A stretch of 64,000 nucleotides of DNA from Betaproteobacteria bacterium Ga0077532. Lineage in GTDB: Bacteria > Pseudomonadota > Gammaproteobacteria > Burkholderiales > Ga0077523. The notes under the pieces were generated by a model. It did no database searches. It was given only the letters and a program-made list of their open reading frames with translations, and had not been told where the DNA came from. Location: contig LNEE01000035.1 of NCBI GenBank assembly GCA_001464895.1, positions 1-64,000 of the forward strand, written 5' to 3'. A program made the translations under genes and the position numbers. Of the stretch, positions 26,417-37,564 are shown in pieces. Position 1 is the first letter of the stretch. The number at the start of each line of letters is the position of its first letter.

Positions 26417-26482
26417 TTGACTCTCCCATGGCTGGCACTAGAATTTGTTTGCTGAACACGCACAAGACACAACATCTTGTGT
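26417..26482 (+). promoter_or_regulatory. nrdA promoter with tandem NrdR-type boxes
   Basis: A promoter TTGACT (26417-26422), N16, TAGAAT (26439-26444) overlaps an imperfect NrdR-like box at 26435-26450 (core CACTAGAATTTGT). A perfect inverted box ACACAA-CATC-TTGTGT lies at 26467-26482. The two 16-bp boxes start 32 bp apart, about three helical turns, the arrangement known for the zinc/nucleotide repressor NrdR, which represses ribonucleotide reductase when dATP is high. NrdR is not encoded in the window. Confidence 0.8.
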
Positions 26483-26602
26483 TCGACTCCGACGCCTAGT
26501 GCGGGAGTCCCCATCACAGCACTACATCTAGGGGGTCGAGTTCGGCGGCGAGGATGCTTTCCTGCCTGTCGAAAGCGGCCCCGCAACCATCGAGGAGAGC
26601 GC

Positions 26603-29464
<2,862 letters not shown>

Positions 29465-29543
29465 GGCGGTTCGGTCAACTCTGCGATCGCACCCGGTGGC
29501 CACGGTCCATCGGGGCGGTCCGGTCAAGGAAGAAGAGCCCTAC

Positions 29544-30779
29544 ATGCTTAGTTTCGAAGACGACATCGTTCCCACCCCGGCACCCATCCCTGCGTTCCCG
29601 GCGGGCGCCGCCCTCGGCCTGCAGTCGGTCGTGCCGGATGGCGTGCGGCCGGCGCTCGCCCGGCCGTCCCGCCCCGTTCCGACCGACAGCGTGGCGCCGA
29701 ACATCCTGGCCCCCAACTTCCTCGCGCAGCCGGCGGCTGCCGTCGAAGCCGAGGTGCCGTTCCGCCGCATCCGCGTGGAAGACAAGCGCGTGATCAACGG
29801 TGACGCCGACGTGAATCAGCTCGTGCCCTTCAAGTACAAGTGGGCGTGGGAGAAGTACCTGGCCGGTTGCGCGAATCACTGGATGCCGCAGGAGGTCAAC
29901 ATGAGCCGCGACATCGGCACATGGAAGGATCCGAACGGCCTCACCGATGACGAGCGCCTGCTGGTGAAGCGGAACCTCGGATTCTTCGTGACGGCCGACA
30001 GCCTCGCGGCGAACAACATCGTCCTCGGTACCTATCGGCACATCACGGCCCCCGAGTGCCGCCAGTACCTGCTGCGCCAGGCCTTCGAGGAAGCGATTCA
30101 CACCCACGCCTATCAGTACATCGTGGAAAGCCTGGGGCTCGACGAAGGCGAGATCTTCAATGCCTATCGCGAAGTCGCCAGCATCCGCGAAAAGGACGAG
30201 TTCCTGATCCCGTTCATCGAGACGCTGACCGATCCGCAGTTCCAGACAGGCACGCTCGAGAACGACCAGAAGCTGTTGCGCAGCCTGATCGTGTTCGCCT
30301 GCATCATGGAAGGGCTGTTCTTCTATGTCGGCTTCGTGCAGATTCTCGCCCTGGGTCGCCAGAACAAGATGACCGGCGCGGCCGAGCAGTACCAGTACAT
30401 CCTCCGCGACGAGTCCATGCACTGCAGCTTTGGCATCGACCTCATCAACCAGATCAAGATGGAAAACCCCCAGCTCTGGACCAGCGAGTTCCGCGACGAG
30501 ATTCGCGAGCTCATGCAACGGGGTGTCGAGCTCGAGTATCGCTATGCCGAAGACACGATGCCGAGGGGTGTGCTCGGGTTGAACGCGCCGATGTTCAAGG
30601 AATACCTCCGGTTTGTCGCTAATCGGCGGTGCCAGCAGATCGGACTGGATGCGCTCTATCCCGGCGCGACGAATCCGTTCCCGTGGATGTCCGAGATGAT
30701 CGATCTCAAGAAGGAGAAGAACTTCTTCGAGACGCGCGTCATCGAGTACCAGACCGGTGGTGCGCTCAGCTGGGACTGA
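29544..30779 (+). CDS. nrdB: Ribonucleoside-diphosphate reductase beta subunit, class I
   Basis: Radical-generating subunit for NrdA, 411 residues. Metal ligands are recognisable as D152, E183, H186, E256, E290 and H293, and the radical tyrosine position is Y190 ([11 protein letters not shown]). The general sequence resembles the R2 group that includes the Chlamydia class Ic enzyme, in which this tyrosine is phenylalanine; here tyrosine is kept, so a conventional tyrosyl radical is expected. The first 70 or so residues are a proline- and alanine-rich extension. ATG 29544 follows a good AAGGAAG ribosome site; ATG 29496 is a longer, less likely choice. Confidence 0.94.
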   Translation: MLSFEDDIVPTPAPIPAFPAGAALGLQSVVPDGVRPALARPSRPVPTDSVAPNILAPNFLAQPAAAVEAEVPFRRIRVEDKRVINGDADVNQLVPFKYKWAWEKYLAGCANHWMPQEVNMSRDIGTWKDPNGLTDDERLLVKRNLGFFVTADSLAANNIVLGTYRHITAPECRQYLLRQAFEEAIHTHAYQYIVESLGLDEGEIFNAYREVASIREKDEFLIPFIETLTDPQFQTGTLENDQKLLRSLIVFACIMEGLFFYVGFVQILALGRQNKMTGAAEQYQYILRDESMHCSFGIDLINQIKMENPQLWTSEFRDEIRELMQRGVELEYRYAEDTMPRGVLGLNAPMFKEYLRFVANRRCQQIGLDALYPGATNPFPWMSEMIDLKKEKNFFETRVIEYQTGGALSWD

Positions 30780-31537
30780 CACGGTCGAAGGAGGGGCGCG
30801 GAGCCTTGTCGGTCTCGCGCCTCGGTGGCAGTCCTCGGATCGCCTGTGGCGGGACGAGTGGGCAGGGCCCCGGTTGATCGACGGGGCGTCGAACGTACGG
30901 GCAGCAGGTCGGCGTCGCCCGATGCAATGTGGTGTGGAACGGACCCGCGGTGTGCGGAGTCCCATGGAAGGCTGTCGTGGTGGATCGCCCGGAAGTGAGA
31001 GGGCTCTGCTGCAAAGTCCGGAAGTGATGTTCCGCCTGCGATGCCGATTCATCCGGAGCCAGCCACTGCACTCCGGCGCGGTCCGATCAGTGAAAGGAGC
31101 AGCGAGCTTCAGCAGCAAATCGAAGCGGAAGCAGCGACTGAACATCCCGTCGCGAGGCCGCGTGATCGAGCGAAGGAGGCGGGTGCCGCAAGGGCGCGCC
31201 GTCGAGGCATCCTTCAACGTGTGGTCTGCACCGGCACCCCGGCAGGGGCGTGTCGGTGTTTTCCATTGCAGTCTTCCGAACTCATTTCCCGAGGTCTTTC
31301 CGACCACGAATCCCGTCCGTGCATCGGTCGGCGAGCGCGTCATCGCGTGCGCTGCCGATGTGTCGCGACGAGCGCACGCCGATGTCCGACATCGGCATGC
31401 GAAACGGCTGCAAGGGCTTGGCAACGCGATAAGCATGTTTCTTGCGTTGGCGCGTCCCTGCAGTCGCGCGAGGGCAGTCGATGTCGTGAGTGTTCGCGCG
31501 CGAATGCGTAGTTCAACTCTCATCAGGAGGTAGCGAC
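30780..31537. other. Gene-poor stretch between nrdB and the H1-like gene
   Basis: No frame here has a convincing start or recognisable product. A weak GC-rich stem follows the nrdB stop (GGGGCGCGG pairing loosely with CGCGCCTC near 30796-30832) and could terminate transcription, but it lacks a T-run. The only strong signal is AGGAGG at about 31526-31531, which serves the H1-like gene. The long leader could hold an untranslated RNA; I see no defined structure that supports one. Confidence 0.3.
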
Positions 31538-32236
31538 ATGGCAGTTGCCAAGAAGAAGGTTGCGGCGAAGAAACCCGCCGCGAAGAAAGTCGCTGCGGCG
31601 AAGAAGCCCGCGGTGAAGAAGGTTGCTGCGGCTAAGAAGCCGGCAGTGAAGAAAGCCGCCGTGGCGAAGAAGCCGGCAGCGAAGAAGGTCGCGGCGAAGA
31701 AGCCGGCGGCAAAGAAGGTTGCGGCGAAGAAGCCGGTGGCAAAGAAGGTTGCCGCCAAGAAGCCGGCAGTGAAGAAGGTTGCGGCGAAGAAGCCGGTGGC
31801 GAAGAAGGTTGCCGCCAAGAAGCCGGCAGTGAAGAAGGTGGCAGCGGCGAAGAAGCCGGCAGCCAAGAAGGTTGCTGCCAAGAAGCCGGTCGCCGCGAAG
31901 AAGCCCGCTGCGAAGAAGGTTGTGGCGAAGAAGCCCGTAGCCGCCAAGAAGGCCGTGGCTGCGAAGAAGCCCGTCGCCGCGAAGAAGCCCGTCGCGAAGA
32001 AGGCCGCCCCCGCGAAGAAGGCCGTAGCAGCCAAGAAGCCGGTTGCCGCGAAGAAGCCTGCTGCCGCGAAGAAGCCCGTCGCCGCGCCGAAGAAGGCAGC
32101 TGCACCCAAGAAGCCGGCCGTGAAAAAGGCCGCACCCGCGAAGCCGGCAGTTGCCGCGGCTCCCGCGGTAGCCGCGCCGAAGCCCGTGTCCGCACCGGCA
32201 GCGTGGCCCTTTCCAGTAGCGGGTAGGCCGAACTAA
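31538..32236 (+). CDS. Histone H1-like / AlgP-type lysine-alanine repeat protein
   Basis: Highly basic low-complexity protein of 232 residues built almost wholly of KKPA(A/V)KKVAA-type repeats, with a short non-basic tail ending [10 protein letters not shown]. Such proteins bind DNA through their KPAA repeats and act as nucleoid-associated or global regulators (AlgP/AlgR3 and the bacterial H1-like proteins). Repeat length is expected to vary between strains by recombination. ATG 31538 is set by AGGAGG 6-7 bases upstream. There is no globular domain. Confidence 0.85.
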   Translation: MAVAKKKVAAKKPAAKKVAAAKKPAVKKVAAAKKPAVKKAAVAKKPAAKKVAAKKPAAKKVAAKKPVAKKVAAKKPAVKKVAAKKPVAKKVAAKKPAVKKVAAAKKPAAKKVAAKKPVAAKKPAAKKVVAKKPVAAKKAVAAKKPVAAKKPVAKKAAPAKKAVAAKKPVAAKKPAAAKKPVAAPKKAAAPKKPAVKKAAPAKPAVAAAPAVAAPKPVSAPAAWPFPVAGRPN

Positions 32237-32691
32237 GAGCTACCCAGATGCCTGCGGGCAGCCCTGCATCCGTGATGGATACCAGTCTCTGATCCGCAGG
32301 CTCTTGGCCTGACTTGTTCGCGCGCCGGTCAACACAGCCGGTTGGCGCCACCGCAGTATTGCTTCGCCGTTGTTCAGCGGCGGCGCAGGAATCTCTTCCG
32401 CTTTCCGCCTCTCGGTTTCCACCTCTCGCTTTCCGCCTCTCGGTTTCCGCTTTCCAATCTTCGTTCCTCGCCGTCCTGGCGTTCGCCGATCGCCCCCTGG
32501 CGTGGTCGCGCAGCAGTCCGTCCGCGCAGTGCATCCCCGCCTCTCCGAACGTCGCCCTTTTCGCCGCGCGACCGCATCGGGCGGATCCCCGGGCGGATCC
32601 ATTGGCCACCGCAGCCCCGTGCGAGGCGGGTCCGACTGCGTGTATGGTCCGTGTCTATGTCACCTTCCGGATCCGCGTGGAGTCTCTCATC
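32237..32691. other. Intergenic stretch with a 28-bp-period direct repeat
   Basis: No gene is supported. A 20-bp string beginning CTTTCCGCCTCTCGG occurs twice, at 32401 and 32429, with shortened echoes on both sides, giving a small pyrimidine-rich tandem repeat. A further CTTTCC follows at about 32450. The region precedes the DUF302 gene. No promoter elements of good quality were found. Confidence 0.4.
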
Positions 32692-33207
32692 ATGAAACCA
32701 GTCATCGCTGCCGCCGTCGGCGCGCGCGCCGCTGTCCGTGCGCTGGTCGTCCTCGCCGTCGTGGTCATCTCTCCCGCCGTCCATGCCGATGCCCCGCCCC
32801 TCGAGGCGGTCGTGACGCACCGGGTGGACGGGACGTACGCCGACCTCCGCGAGCGCGTCGTGTTCGCCATCGAGGAGAAAGGTCTGGTCGTAGGTCACGT
32901 TGCGAAGATCGGCGAGATGCTCCGCCGTACCGCGGCCGAACTGAAGGAGCCCCCACCGCCCTTCGCCGAGGCCGAGGTGATCGAGTTCTGCTCCGCCCGG
33001 CTCTCGCGCGACGTCACGCTCGCGGATCCGCGCTACCTGGCGTTCTGTCCGTACGCGATCTCGCTCTACAGCCTCGAGGCGGAGTCAGGCGTCGTGCACG
33101 TGGGGTACCGGAGGCCGCTGGCGCCCGGGGCGAACGCGGCACTCGCAGCGGCGCTCCAGCGGGCCGAGGCGCTGCTGGCCGGGATCGTCGCCTCGGCCAT
33201 CGAATAG
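32692..33207 (+). CDS. DUF302-domain exported protein
   Basis: Protein of 171 residues with an N-terminal signal (hydrophobic VRALVVLAVVVISPAVHADA) and a DUF302 domain (TYADLRERVVFAIEEKGLVVGHVAKIGEML, later FCSARLSRDVTLADPRYLAFCPYAISLYSLE). The domain is widespread, often periplasmic, and of unsettled function; some members bind small ligands or heme-related compounds. ATG 32692 has GTGGAG about 9 bases upstream. It is followed after 8 bp by the disrupted KTSC gene. Confidence 0.8.
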   Translation: MKPVIAAAVGARAAVRALVVLAVVVISPAVHADAPPLEAVVTHRVDGTYADLRERVVFAIEEKGLVVGHVAKIGEMLRRTAAELKEPPPPFAEAEVIEFCSARLSRDVTLADPRYLAFCPYAISLYSLEAESGVVHVGYRRPLAPGANAALAAALQRAEALLAGIVASAIE

Positions 33208-33215
33208 AGGGCGCC

Positions 33216-33692
33216 ATGGAACGCAAGCGCCTCACGAGTTCGCAGATCCGCTCGGTCGGCTACGACCCGTCGTCGCAGACGCTAGGGAGCCTCTGCATAG
33301 CCTGCGCGGATCGCGTTGCAGTCGGAATCGATCGGTGGCAAGGCGCGAGGTGCAGTCGATATCGGGATATCGACAAGCCGAGTAACGCGGCCAGCGATCG
33401 CAGTTCCACGTAACCCAAGCGGCGCAACCCTCCGGGACGGGGCCTTCCGGGCGGCTGACATTGTCGGCACAGGCCGCCGTTTCGCGATCATGTGTCTTCA
33501 GCATCGACGGCGGCCTGGCGACGGCACAGGCTACGCTGAGGCTCCCTGGAGATCGAGTTTCCGAACGGATCGATCGTGCAGTACAGCCGGGTGTCGTCGG
33601 AGGTCCATCGCCGCCTGATGGCCGCGCCTTCCCCGGGAAGCTTCTTCCAGGATCGCATCGAGGACGAGTTCACCGCGCGGCGCATCCGCTGA
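33216..33692 (+). pseudogene. KTSC-domain gene interrupted by a 264-bp element
   Basis: The first half (33216-33283) reads MERKRLTSSQIRSVGYDP..., and the second half (33548-33692) reads LEIEFPNGSIVQY... to MAAPSPGSFFQDRIED and a TGA stop. Joined at 33283/33548, the two give one continuous KTSC-domain protein of about 70 residues, the usual size. In the present sequence, translation from 33216 runs into the insert and stops at 33411-33413. The KTSC domain occurs alone or at the end of larger proteins and may bind RNA or act in stress; its function is not fixed. The break is clean and the remains are otherwise intact, suggesting a recent event. Confidence 0.88.
33284..33547. mobile_element. MITE-like element inside the KTSC gene
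   Basis: A 264-bp element with terminal inverted repeats: 24 bp at each end match at 21 positions, beginning AGGGAGCCTC on both sides. Internally there is a perfect hairpin GTCGATAT-CGGG-ATATCGAC (33355-33374) and a 10-bp inverted pair AGGCCGCCGT/ACGGCGGCCT (33471-33516). It encodes no transposase, so it would need one in trans. No long target duplication is visible; at most the dinucleotide CT is shared. The ends recall insertion-sequence termini of the IS5 type, from memory and unverified. Confidence 0.85.
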
Positions 33693-33705
33693 GGCTGGGG
33701 GGCTG

Positions 33706-34293
33706 TCAGCACTCCGGCTCGCCGGCATCCGGACGCGGATCGGGATCGAACCCGAAGCGCGCGCCCACCGGGCCCGGCGGCAGTCGCTCGATCCGGATGC
33801 GCCCATCGGCCAGAGCAACCCAGGGCGCGTCGTCGGGCCCGGCCCCCTCGATCCATCGCGTGATGGCAGCGTCGTCGAGTCGATCGCCGTCGGCATCCAC
33901 CAGCCGTTGCACGAGCGCTGCGAGGTCACGGTCGACCAGGGCGCCTGCGCCGACATCGGTGACGAAGAGCACGCGTCCGGCTTCGTCCAGCCACGCTTCG
34001 CGCGCCGCCCCGGCGGGCGTGCCGACATGGGTGGCGAGTCGGCCGTCGTCATCGAGCGATAGGATCCACGGGGTCGCAGCCAGCGTGGCGAAGACCCGTT
34101 GCGGCCCATTCTGGAAGTACCAGCGGCCGCGTTCATCGACTGCATAGTTGCGGCCGATGAATGCCACGACGGCCGGGTTCGTGATCGGATCGCCCTTCAG
34201 CAACCAGCGACCACGCGCGTCCAGGGCGAGCCAGCCGTAGGCGAACGGGACATCCGGCCACTTCGCCATCGCCTTCCTCACGATCTCGTCCAT
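33706..34293 (-). CDS. Conserved protein of unknown function (DUF2946/DUF2944-like type)
   Basis: Cytoplasmic protein of 195 residues beginning MDEIVRKAMAKWPDVPFAYGWLALDARGRW, a start typical of a proteobacterial family of unknown function; I am not certain of its DUF number. Further conserved-looking stretches are FIGRNYAVDERGRWYFQNGPQRV and EAWLDEAGRVLFVTD. Repeated DxxGRW and DxxGRL motifs suggest beta hairpins. The start at ATG 34293 matches the family; upstream codons are arginine-rich and unlikely. It is divergent from the GST gene. Confidence 0.65.
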   Translation of the reverse strand: MDEIVRKAMAKWPDVPFAYGWLALDARGRWLLKGDPITNPAVVAFIGRNYAVDERGRWYFQNGPQRVFATLAATPWILSLDDDGRLATHVGTPAGAAREAWLDEAGRVLFVTDVGAGALVDRDLAALVQRLVDADGDRLDDAAITRWIEGAGPDDAPWVALADGRIRIERLPPGPVGARFGFDPDPRPDAGEPEC

Positions 34294-34379
34294 GCTTCTC
34301 CCTTCGCGCGTTCGTGCCGCGCCGCTGCCACGTCGGCGCCGTATGATCCGGCCATTCATTCCCCGTCGGAGTTCATCCC

Positions 34380-35027
34380 ATGGCGCTCGTTCTGCACTAC
34401 GGATCCGGATCGCCCTTCGCGTGGCGCGTGTGGCTCGCCCTCGAGGCCAAGGGCGTACCGTACGAGCTGCGCATGATCTCGTTCTCGGATCGCGACCACA
34501 AGAAACCGGAGTACCTCGCGCTCAATCCGCGCGGGAAGATTCCCGTGCTGCAGGACGACGACTTCGCACTCTACGAGTCGGCCGCGATCATGGAGTATCT
34601 CGACGAGCGGTTTCCCGCCGCAGTCGCGCTCTTCCCCGGCGATGCCCGTCAGCGCGCGTGCATCCGCCGTCTCGTGCTGGAAGCCGATCACTACTTCGGG
34701 CCGTCGTTCGACGGCCTGTGGGACACCCTGTTCGCCTCGAAGGGACCATGGGATGAGGACGTCGTCGCGCGCGAGCTCGAACGCTTTGCCGACGAGATCG
34801 TGCGATGGGAGACCCTCCTCGGGGCGCCGTTCGCTGCCGGCACCGACGCACCGACCGCCGCCGATTTCACGCTCTATCCGCACCTCGCGCTCGCCCTCCG
34901 GTTGGAGAAGCGCAAGCCCGACCTCGCGATCCGGCGTCTCGTCGGCCCGGTGCTCGGCGCCTGGCAGGTGCGGATGGAAGCGCTGCCGTACTTCGCGAAG
35001 ACGCTGCCGCCCCACTGGAAGGCTTGA
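34380..35027 (+). CDS. Glutathione S-transferase family protein
   Basis: Glutathione-binding protein of 215 residues. The N-terminal thioredoxin-like domain has the candidate catalytic serine near SGSPFAW, the cis-proline in GKIPVLQDDD and the glutathione-binding YESAAIMEYLDE. An all-helical C-terminal domain contains PTAADFTLYPHLAL, with the N-capping aspartate. Such enzymes conjugate or reduce electrophiles. No neighbour fixes its substrate. ATG 34380 fits the family start. Confidence 0.88.
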   Translation: MALVLHYGSGSPFAWRVWLALEAKGVPYELRMISFSDRDHKKPEYLALNPRGKIPVLQDDDFALYESAAIMEYLDERFPAAVALFPGDARQRACIRRLVLEADHYFGPSFDGLWDTLFASKGPWDEDVVARELERFADEIVRWETLLGAPFAAGTDAPTAADFTLYPHLALALRLEKRKPDLAIRRLVGPVLGAWQVRMEALPYFAKTLPPHWKA

Positions 35028-35049
35028 AGCCGGTGAAGCTCGCCCGCGA

Positions 35050-35063
35050 TTGATCCAGATCAT
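35050..35063. promoter_or_regulatory. FNR/Anr-type box upstream of cytochrome c gene
   Basis: TTGATCCAGATCAT matches TTGAT-N4-ATCAA in nine of ten positions. Its centre (35056.5) lies 41.5 bp before a position near 35098, and a weak -10 element CACAAT occurs at 35087-35092, the geometry of a class II FNR-activated promoter. It precedes the small cytochrome gene at 35145, suggesting induction at low oxygen. Confidence 0.65.
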
Positions 35064-35144
35064 CCGCGGCGACGACCGTCGGGCGACACAATCGAAGCAT
35101 GCTGGCGTGCGTGGCACACCGGTGCATCGACAGGAGAACGAATC

Positions 35145-35420
35145 GTGTGGAAGACCTGCATTCTCGCGGTGGTGATGCTGGCCCCGCTGGCCCTTTCCGT
35201 GTCCGCGGCCGAGGCCGTCGACGAAGGCCGCGTGGTGTTCGACGCGCGCTGCAAGATGTGCCACAAGATCGAGCGGATCGCGCAGATCGCGAAGCGCACG
35301 CCCGAGGACGAGCGTGCCGCCAAGTGGGCCAAGTTCCTGCCGTCCCACGCGGCCGGGGTCGACGCTGCCGGCAGGGAGGCGGTGATCGCGTACATGCTGT
35401 CGGCGATCGCGCCACAGTAG
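35145..35420 (+). CDS. Small monoheme cytochrome c
   Basis: Periplasmic c-type cytochrome of 91 residues with a signal (VVMLAPLALSVSAAEA), one heme site CKMCH near residues 36-40, and a possible distal methionine in AYMLSAI. The size suits an electron shuttle. GTG 35145 is preceded by AGGAGAA. An FNR-type box upstream suggests expression under oxygen limitation. It stands 115 bp before otnK; whether they share a transcript is not clear. Confidence 0.85.
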   Translation: MWKTCILAVVMLAPLALSVSAAEAVDEGRVVFDARCKMCHKIERIAQIAKRTPEDERAAKWAKFLPSHAAGVDAAGREAVIAYMLSAIAPQ

Positions 35421-35535
35421 TCCGCGCGTCCGGCGCCGCGCCGGCCGTGTCGCGCGGCGTCGAGATGCACGCCGCGCGCACCGGGGTTTCGATACCATTG
35501 CCCGTCACCCTGGACGAACGAACGGAGCGGGTATC

Positions 35536-36804
35536 GTGAACAAGATTCTCCTCGGCTGCGTCGCCGACGATTTCACCGGCGCGACCGATCTCGCGAGCAC
35601 GCTCGTGAAGGCCGGCATGCGGACGGTCCAACTGCTCGGCGTGCCGCGCCCCGACATGCCGGTGCCCGACGCCGACTGCGTCATCGTCGCGCTGAAATCC
35701 CGCAGCAATCCGGCGCCCGAGGCCGTGGCTGCATCCCTCGCCGCCCTCGACTGGCTGCGCAGGGCCGGCGCGCAGCAGTTCTACTTCAAGTACTGCTCGA
35801 CCTTCGATTCGACCGACAAGGGCAATATCGGCCCGGTCGCCGACGCCCTCTGCGATGCGCTCGGCACCGACTTCACGGTCTTCAATCCCGCCTTTCCGAC
35901 CAACAAGCGCACCGTCTATCAGGGCTATCTGTTCGTGGGCGACGTGCTCTTGTCGGAGTCGAGCATGCGGCATCACCCGCTCACCCCGATGACCGACGCC
36001 TCGCTCGTGCGGGTGCTCGGCCGGCAGACGCCGCGCAAGGTGGGGCTCGTCCCGCATGCCACGGTTGCGAAGGGCGCCGAGGCGATCCGCGCCGCGATCG
36101 CGCAGTTGAAGCGCGACGGCTTCGGGCACGCGGTGCTCGATGCCATCGGCGACGCCGACCTGCTCGTGCTCGGCGAGGCCTGCGCCGACATGCCACTCGT
36201 GACCGGCGGTTCGGGCATGGCGATGGGCCTGCCCGCGAACTTCGTGCGCAAGGGTCTGCTCACGCCCGGCCAGGCGATCCGGCTGCCGGCGGTGACCGGC
36301 CATGCGGCAGTCGTCGCGGGCAGCTGCTCCGCTGCGACGCAGGGTCAGGTCGCGCTCATGAAGCAGACGCACGACGCCTGGGAGATCGACCCCGTCGCGA
36401 TTGCCGACGGACGCGATGTCGCCGGCGAGGCGCTTGCCTGGGCCGCACCGAAGCTGGGTGACCGGCCGATCCTCATCTATTCCACCGGCTCGCCGGAGCA
36501 GGTGAGCGCGGTGCAGTCGCGCCTCGGTCGCGAACATGCCGGGGCGCTCGTGGAGGAGACGCTCTCCAAGATCGCGAAGGGGCTGGTGACGCGTGGTGTG
36601 CGGCGGCTCGTCGTCGCGGGTGGCGAGACCTCCGGCGCCATCGTGGGCGCGCTCGGCGTGGAGGGTCTGCAGATCGGCGCCGAGATCGACCCTGGCGTGC
36701 CCTGGACCGCGAGCCTCGACGAGCCGCGACTCGCACTCGCGCTGAAGTCGGGCAACTTCGGGACGCCCGATTTCTTCACGAAGGCCTTCGCGAAGTACGG
36801 CTGA
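35536..36804 (+). CDS. otnK: 3-oxo-tetronate kinase (four-carbon acid sugar kinase)
   Basis: Kinase of 422 residues that phosphorylates 3-oxo-tetronate during breakdown of four-carbon acid sugars such as threonate or erythronate. The N-terminal DUF1537-type domain shows GCVADDFTGATDLAS and YFKYCSTFDSTDKGNIGPV; the C-terminal nucleotide-binding part shows VAGSCSAATQGQV and VVAGGETSGAIVGAL. GTG 35536 has GGAGCGG upstream. Its partner aldolase follows 86 bp later. The dehydrogenase (LtnD/DenD) and isomerase (OtnI) of the pathway are not here and must lie elsewhere. Confidence 0.9.
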   Translation: MNKILLGCVADDFTGATDLASTLVKAGMRTVQLLGVPRPDMPVPDADCVIVALKSRSNPAPEAVAASLAALDWLRRAGAQQFYFKYCSTFDSTDKGNIGPVADALCDALGTDFTVFNPAFPTNKRTVYQGYLFVGDVLLSESSMRHHPLTPMTDASLVRVLGRQTPRKVGLVPHATVAKGAEAIRAAIAQLKRDGFGHAVLDAIGDADLLVLGEACADMPLVTGGSGMAMGLPANFVRKGLLTPGQAIRLPAVTGHAAVVAGSCSAATQGQVALMKQTHDAWEIDPVAIADGRDVAGEALAWAAPKLGDRPILIYSTGSPEQVSAVQSRLGREHAGALVEETLSKIAKGLVTRGVRRLVVAGGETSGAIVGALGVEGLQIGAEIDPGVPWTASLDEPRLALALKSGNFGTPDFFTKAFAKYG

Positions 36805-36890
36805 CGGGTGGGGCGGCCTGCGCCCCCTCGACCTGACTCCAATCCCGCCGTGCGGCGCGCCGCCGGTACCTGAACAGGGCATCGACCGCG

Positions 36891-37523
36891 ATGACCGAAT
36901 CCCAGATCCGAGAACAGATCGTCGACCTCGGCCGCTCGCTCTACGACCGCGGTCTCACCCATGGGTCGTCCGGAAACTTTTCCGTGCGTCTCGACGACGG
37001 CTATCTCGTCACGCCGACCAATGCGTGCCTCGGCCGGCTCGACCCCGCGCGCATCTCGAAGCTCGATCACGACGGTCGCGTCGTCTCCGGCGACAAGCCG
37101 TCCAAGGAAGCGTTCCTGCACCTGTCGATGTACGCGAAGCGCGCGTCCGCCGGTGCCGTCGTGCATCTCCATTCGACGCATTCGGTCGCCGTGTCGGTGC
37201 TGGAGGGTCTCGACGATGCGGAGCCGATTCCACCGATCACCGCTTACTACGTGATGAAGATCGGCAGGCTGGCCCTCGTGCCCTATTTCCCGCCGGGCGA
37301 CGCCGGACTCGCCGGTGCCGTTGCCGAGGTCGCGACGAAGCATCACGCCGTCCTCCTGCGCAATCACGGGCCCGTGATCGCGGGAACCGACCTCGAATCG
37401 GCGATCTACGCCACCGAAGAACTGGAGGAGACCGCGAAGCTCTTCCTGCTGCTGCGCGGTGAGCGGGTGCGATTGCTTTCGAAGGCCGATGTCGCGGAGC
37501 TGGAGCGGCGTTTCCAGTCCTGA
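36891..37523 (+). CDS. otnC: 3-oxo-tetronate 4-phosphate decarboxylase (class II aldolase family)
   Basis: Zinc enzyme of 210 residues that converts 3-oxo-tetronate 4-phosphate to dihydroxyacetone phosphate. Class II aldolase features are GLTHGSSGNFSVRL, the zinc histidines in VVHLHSTHS, a further zinc histidine in LLRNHGPVIAG and a conserved glutamate (SKEAFLH). It directly follows otnK, and the pair defines the Otn module. A fuculose-phosphate aldolase role is the general alternative, but the kinase context favours OtnC. Confidence 0.87.
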   Translation: MTESQIREQIVDLGRSLYDRGLTHGSSGNFSVRLDDGYLVTPTNACLGRLDPARISKLDHDGRVVSGDKPSKEAFLHLSMYAKRASAGAVVHLHSTHSVAVSVLEGLDDAEPIPPITAYYVMKIGRLALVPYFPPGDAGLAGAVAEVATKHHAVLLRNHGPVIAGTDLESAIYATEELEETAKLFLLLRGERVRLLSKADVAELERRFQS

Positions 37524-37564
37524 GCGTCCTGCCGCAACGCGGGGCACACGTCCGAAGGTGTGGC

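Noticed and set aside
30780..31533. A 258-residue + strand frame between nrdB and the H1-like gene
   Set aside because: No ribosome site, no recognisable domain, and low-quality composition.
31513..32109. A phenylalanine-alanine-rich minus-strand frame
   Set aside because: It is the complement of the lysine-alanine repeats of the H1-like gene.
33216..33413. A functional 65-residue fusion of the KTSC start with MITE sequence
   Set aside because: It lacks two thirds of the domain and ends in element-derived residues; better described as a pseudogene.
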